A stretch of 64,000 nt of DNA from Ipomoea triloba. Lineage: Eukaryota > Streptophyta > Magnoliopsida > Solanales > Convolvulaceae. Both the position numbers and the translations under genes were made by a program. The first letter of the stretch is position 1. Each line of letters begins with the position of its first letter. The notes under the pieces were generated by a model. It did not search any database and was not told the origin of the DNA. It saw only the letters and a program-made list of their open reading frames with translations. The stretch covers positions 28,457,528-28,521,527 of the forward strand of contig NC_044919.1 of the NCBI RefSeq assembly GCF_003576645.1, written 5' to 3'. Positions 60,169-64,000 of this stretch are shown piece after piece.

Positions 60169-62356
60169 TTTATATCTACTGTACCAATCAATCAATCTAT
60201 TCTCTGTATGGGTGTCTATGTATGGGTCTAAGTATCAAAGATACGTGAGATGAGATTTGCAATTCACACTTCACAGTAAATGGGATTGGAATGAAGTAAT
60301 AGAACATTTACTATATAAAGCTGTGTATATCCCTGATTAGGGTTTTTGAGGTTTTGGTGTTGTTTAGAGGTGTCAAGTGAAGTAAGAGTTTGTACTTTAG
60401 TAGCGATGTGCACGGCCGGTGTGGAAAGAGGGAAGAAATAAACAAAGAGGGACCGGACCGGTTTTCTACTTTCTTTATTGATGCACCAATTACAATTTCG
60501 GAATTGAGCCCCGTCTACTAATCAATTGTATTATTTTGGTAGGTGAGTAGTGGTGGAGAACGAAACTGTTAGTTTGGTCCCAAAATGATGAATGAGCTCA
60601 TGGACCATAACCTTCGTATTTGAATTTCACGAGTTTGATCTTTTATCGAGCTTGCTGAATATAGTTTTTCTAATATGTTTTTTTATACATAGTTGATGAG
60701 TTATGTTTACATAATGCACATAATTTTCAATTGAATATGTTGAATATAATCTTTTATGTATGGTTTATGAGTTATTATGCATGAGTAAGGTTTAAATTAA
60801 TGCACATTATTGATAGTAGTTGTGTTTTTCATCAAATTGTCTCAAATAGGTTATATGAGAAAATGCTAATGTCTAATTAAGTGAAAGATTAACATTATTG
60901 ATTATATCTCTATACTATTATAATATTCTTGATTAAAAAAAATGTGTGCTTTGTCCAACTACATGTATCATTGGTAACATTTTTTGTATCTATCATCGGC
61001 AAAAACCCCACCACTTATATTGGCAAGGCCATTGCATATAAGTATGAGATTTTTTAAATCAATCAAATTCAAAGTTGAAACTTAACAAGTAGATTAGTAT
61101 GTATTTGAAGATAGCTCGTAAGGTGTACTAACTAAGGTTCTCTAATATTTGACAATGTTATACGTGATTTTTTTTTGAAAGCTGTTATACGTGTTTAATA
61201 TAGTGTTTGTACATGTTTTATTTATAGGTACTTGACTATTAATAATTATAAATAGCATAATATGTATCATGTGTGACAAATTATATAAGAGCAACATTAA
61301 TAGACAATTTGTTTTTCCTTGATTTTTGACCGGCATTATATGGGAGATTGGAGAGGGAGAAGAGAGAAGCGGAAAAAAGAAGAAAAAAAATAATGACAAA
61401 AGAAAATAAAAGTGTTATGAAAAATATTTTAAATGGTGGGTACCAAAACAAATTTTATTTCGTAGGATAAAAAACTCAATAAAAACACACCCTAATTTGC
61501 AAAAAAAGCCCACCCCTAAAGTTTTTGTTTGAAAAAATTAATCCAAAAATACATTGTGATTGTTCTAAATTTAAAAAGAAAAAAAACACATTATTCGCCG
61601 TACAAATTACACTTATCTATTTCGAATTAAAGAAATTCAATGATATTTACTTGTATTTTTGTTATATAGTCAATAAAATTAACGTTAACTTTAATAAAAT
61701 CAAACACTTTAAATTGTATTTGGACTAATTATCTAATTATAAATTAATATAAGAATTTAGAATTAAAAAAATCAACACAACCAAGTGACCAACCACATAT
61801 GCCATAGGCTTTCTAATTAATAATTTGATCCATAAGATTTTATATTATAAAGTTACAAAATTTTATATTGTGACTTTATAGCACGTAGGCGCGGCCGCCA
61901 ATAGAGACTCGCAGGGAGCTGCGCATCCGTAGAAGGAAAACAATTTAAAAAAATAAATAAAACAAAAGTAGGGTCCCAAATTGTGGCGAATCGTCTGGTG
62001 GAGAGTGGTTCAATGGTCGACAATAATTTTCTTCCTTCGATCCAAAACCTACCCTCCCAGATCAGATGAAGATTAGTGTGAGATCGCTCTCCTGTTTGTG
62101 ATTCTCGATCGCATCGAACTCCCAACAACGCAGGCATTATAATTCTTCAGGTTGTTGCGGAGAGGAAGACGATAAAAAGGCCAATCATAGAGGAGATATT
62201 TAGGTTTGCTCCTTCGAATCGCTCGTTCCGAGCTCTACCGACTGGCCATGCGACGCTGGTTGTCAGCTATTGGCCTCTCCAGAGAGGACTTCTCCAATAA
62301 ACAGATTGTTCCCGCCGTTGCAGCCCTCTTTCGATTCGATTGCCGTAGATTTAGCA
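60169..62356. other. Divergent intergenic region (DUF789 / NDT-like)
   Basis: The ends should hold the two promoters. The central part (about 60600-61860) is very AT rich without a recognised gene. The 3' end (61880-62356) is GC richer and is the likely promoter and leader of the carrier gene. Confidence 0.45.
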
Positions 62357-62382
62357 ATGACTGCCGATGCTCATGGCCCTAG
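62248..62382 (+). other. Upstream ORF overlapping the NDT-like start codon
   Basis: An ATG at 62248 opens a 44-codon frame (MRRWLSAIGLSRED...) that ends at TAG 62380-62382, beyond the main ATG at 62357 and in a different frame. If included in the mRNA it would reduce main-frame translation. The transcription start is unknown. Confidence 0.45.
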
Positions 62383-63796
62383 CCCTAAAGGCCTCCTCTG
62401 CAATGCCGGCGCAGGCGCCGCTGCCGGTACTTCGCGCTTTCCTTTTGGTCCACAAACAATTCGTTTTTCGCCTTTTTCCATTTCCTAGTTTGTTGATGTT
62501 TAGGGGCAATATTATTTCGTTTGTTTGTGTTTGCTTAGATTTGGGAGTTTGATCTTTTGCAGGGGTAATTGCAGCTACTTTTGTGTGTCCTTTAGATGTT
62601 ATAAAGACAAGATTTCAGGTCCATGGGCTTCCAAAGCTTGGTAATACTAACATTAGAGGTACTACCAAATAGCTGCTATATTTAATTTTGGTTTTTGGCT
62701 CAAATTCTCTCCAAACAGCAGGCATATTTAGAAGTAAAACAATGTGATATTTGATGGGTAATCTAATACGTTTCTATTTGTTTTGATCAGGCAGTCTTAT
62801 AGTTGGTAGCTTAGAGCAGATATTCCAGAGGGAGGGGTTGCGTGGGATGTACCGCGGGCTTTCTCCAACAGTTCTGGCATTACTTCCAAACTGGGCGGTA
62901 TACTATCACCTTTTCTCTAAATTTGGTCTATGTGCTTCTAGAATATCATTTTGTTGACTTCGTTCATACACTCTCATGGATGATATGCCTAAGTTATTAT
63001 GCTGTTTGTTTTATCTAGAGGTTTGCCTAAGAAATCAAGCTTGAGAAAATTACAATTTATGCAGTATGTAGCTTTCTCTTGCACTGCATACAGAGTTTTG
63101 TTTAATTCTGCATACAATCTTTGAATCTGAGTCTACCATGGTTTGGCTCTTCATTTTTTTTTTCTGGAAAAAATAAGAGTGTGTGAAATACTGTCTATAA
63201 AAGAACGAGGAATTTTATTTAGATCTGAAGCTATTCTGACTGTTTTCTTCTTGTCCATTTCTTTCTAAATTGGGTAAGAGTGGTAGACATCCACCCCCCC
63301 CCCCCCTCTTATAAACACTTGTGCACTGAGAGGATTGAGCATAGTCACAGAGTAGCAGATTAGTTTTTCCCCAACACCATGTGATGGTGGTACTTTTCCT
63401 TTGCTGATATATTTCGTGAGGCTGGCCCATTCTTGCTTCTTTCTTAATTTTGTTTTTTCACTCATTGTTCTTCTGCCTTTTCACTCTTTTATATTCCTGA
63501 AATTATGAAGTTAATAACTGAAATAATGCAGCACATGATCATATCTTCTGCAGGTTTATTTTACTATTTATGAGCAGCTGAAATCTTTTCTTTGCTCTGA
63601 TGGTCAGTTAATCTTGTTTCATTCTTGAATATAAAGAATTTGTTTGCTGTTTTAGAGCTCAATATGTGTTTTATTGGCTATTTTAGATGAAAGCCATAAA
63701 CTTTCTATTGGTGCCAACATGCTTGCTGCTGCTGGGGCTGGGGGTGCAACAACAATTGCCACAAATCCTCTTTGGGTTGTGAAGACTAGACTTCAG
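62357..63796 (+). CDS. NDT: NAD+/nucleotide transporter of the mitochondrial carrier family (NDT-like), 5' part
   Basis: Exons so far: 62357-62426, 62563-62658, 62791-62897, 63554-63602 and 63687-63796, all with GT-AG introns and matching phases. The last exon ends at a donor (GTGTGT), and the rest of the gene lies beyond the window. The protein begins [20 protein letters not shown], then [20 protein letters not shown], the first carrier signature (PxDxxK). [20 protein letters not shown] and [12 protein letters not shown] complete repeat 1. Repeat 2 begins [20 protein letters not shown] with the variant signature [10 protein letters not shown], in which Trp replaces the acidic residue; this is typical of the NAD+/pyrimidine nucleotide/folate branch. 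The sequence is closest in memory to Arabidopsis NDT1/NDT2; which one cannot be told. Confidence 0.9.
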
Positions 63797-64000
63797 GTGT
63801 GTGTCCTTCACACAAGTTTCCTTGACTCAATTGATTATGCCCCATGTCATCTGCTAGTTTGGTTACACAATGATATGAGGCCTTTACTATTCCCTTTTAC
63901 CAAGAGGAGTTTAACTTTGTTTTCTTTTGTTCCTAATTGATTAGGGCTGAAAAGTTTATATACATAATATTTTGGGGGGTTCTTTTCTTTCTTTTTTTTT

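Overview
This is plant nuclear DNA, and the genes point to a eudicot. Evidence: GT-AG introns with AT-rich interiors, plant-only protein families (DUF761, DUF3511, LLM-type B-GATA, GATL, COBRA-like, Di19, DUF789), long AT-rich intergenic DNA, and many MITEs, LTR, LINE and SINE remnants. The species is not determinable from the sequence alone; an asterid is only an impression. Two single N positions (37902, 39440) mark joins in a draft assembly.

Layout, left to right. 0.2-1.6 kb: two small convergent plant genes, DUF761 (+) and DUF3511 (-). 1.9-3.4 kb: a diverged direct duplication, one copy of which carries a 288-bp foldback MITE. 3.6-7.2 kb (-): a 13-exon gene of the heparan-alpha-glucosaminide N-acetyltransferase family (491 aa model). 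9.8-10.5 kb: a hAT-like element packed with TTCGGT units. 10.9-14.8 kb (+): a complete 10-exon importin-alpha gene (531 aa). 15.8-17.7 kb: a solo LTR. 18.6-22.6 kb: a truncated, disabled direct duplicate of importin alpha with a Ty1/copia fragment in one intron. 23.9-24.5 kb (+): an LLM-domain class B GATA factor. 25.9-28.2 kb: two plant proteins of unknown function. 28.2-33.4 kb: gene-poor DNA with nested MITEs. 33.8-34.9 kb (+): an intronless GATL glycosyltransferase. 34.9-42.6 kb: gene-poor DNA with an exact 1,537-bp repeat bounded by Ns, a 252-bp MITE and simple repeats. 42.6-47.7 kb: a COBRA-like GPI-anchored protein (+) tail to tail with a SYP4-class syntaxin (-). 48-51.8 kb: a SINE and a 5'-truncated, broken LINE, each with target-site duplications. 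52.5-57.4 kb: a Di19 zinc-finger gene (+) with a candidate U12-type intron, convergent on a DUF789 gene (57.2-60.2 kb, -). 62.4 kb to the end (+): the first five exons of an NAD/NDT-type mitochondrial-carrier-family gene that runs out of the window.

The genes do not form a pathway or operon; they are independent housekeeping and regulatory plant genes. GATL and COBRA-like are both tied to the cell wall, and SYP4 to trans-Golgi trafficking, but the sequence shows no functional link between them. I found no clearly novel biological system. The most informative observations are the importin-alpha duplicate, the AT-AG U12-like intron, the transposon insertions with readable target-site duplications, and a probable assembly duplication. 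Exon models were built by hand from splice sites and reading phase. All complete models close in frame, but none is supported by transcripts here.
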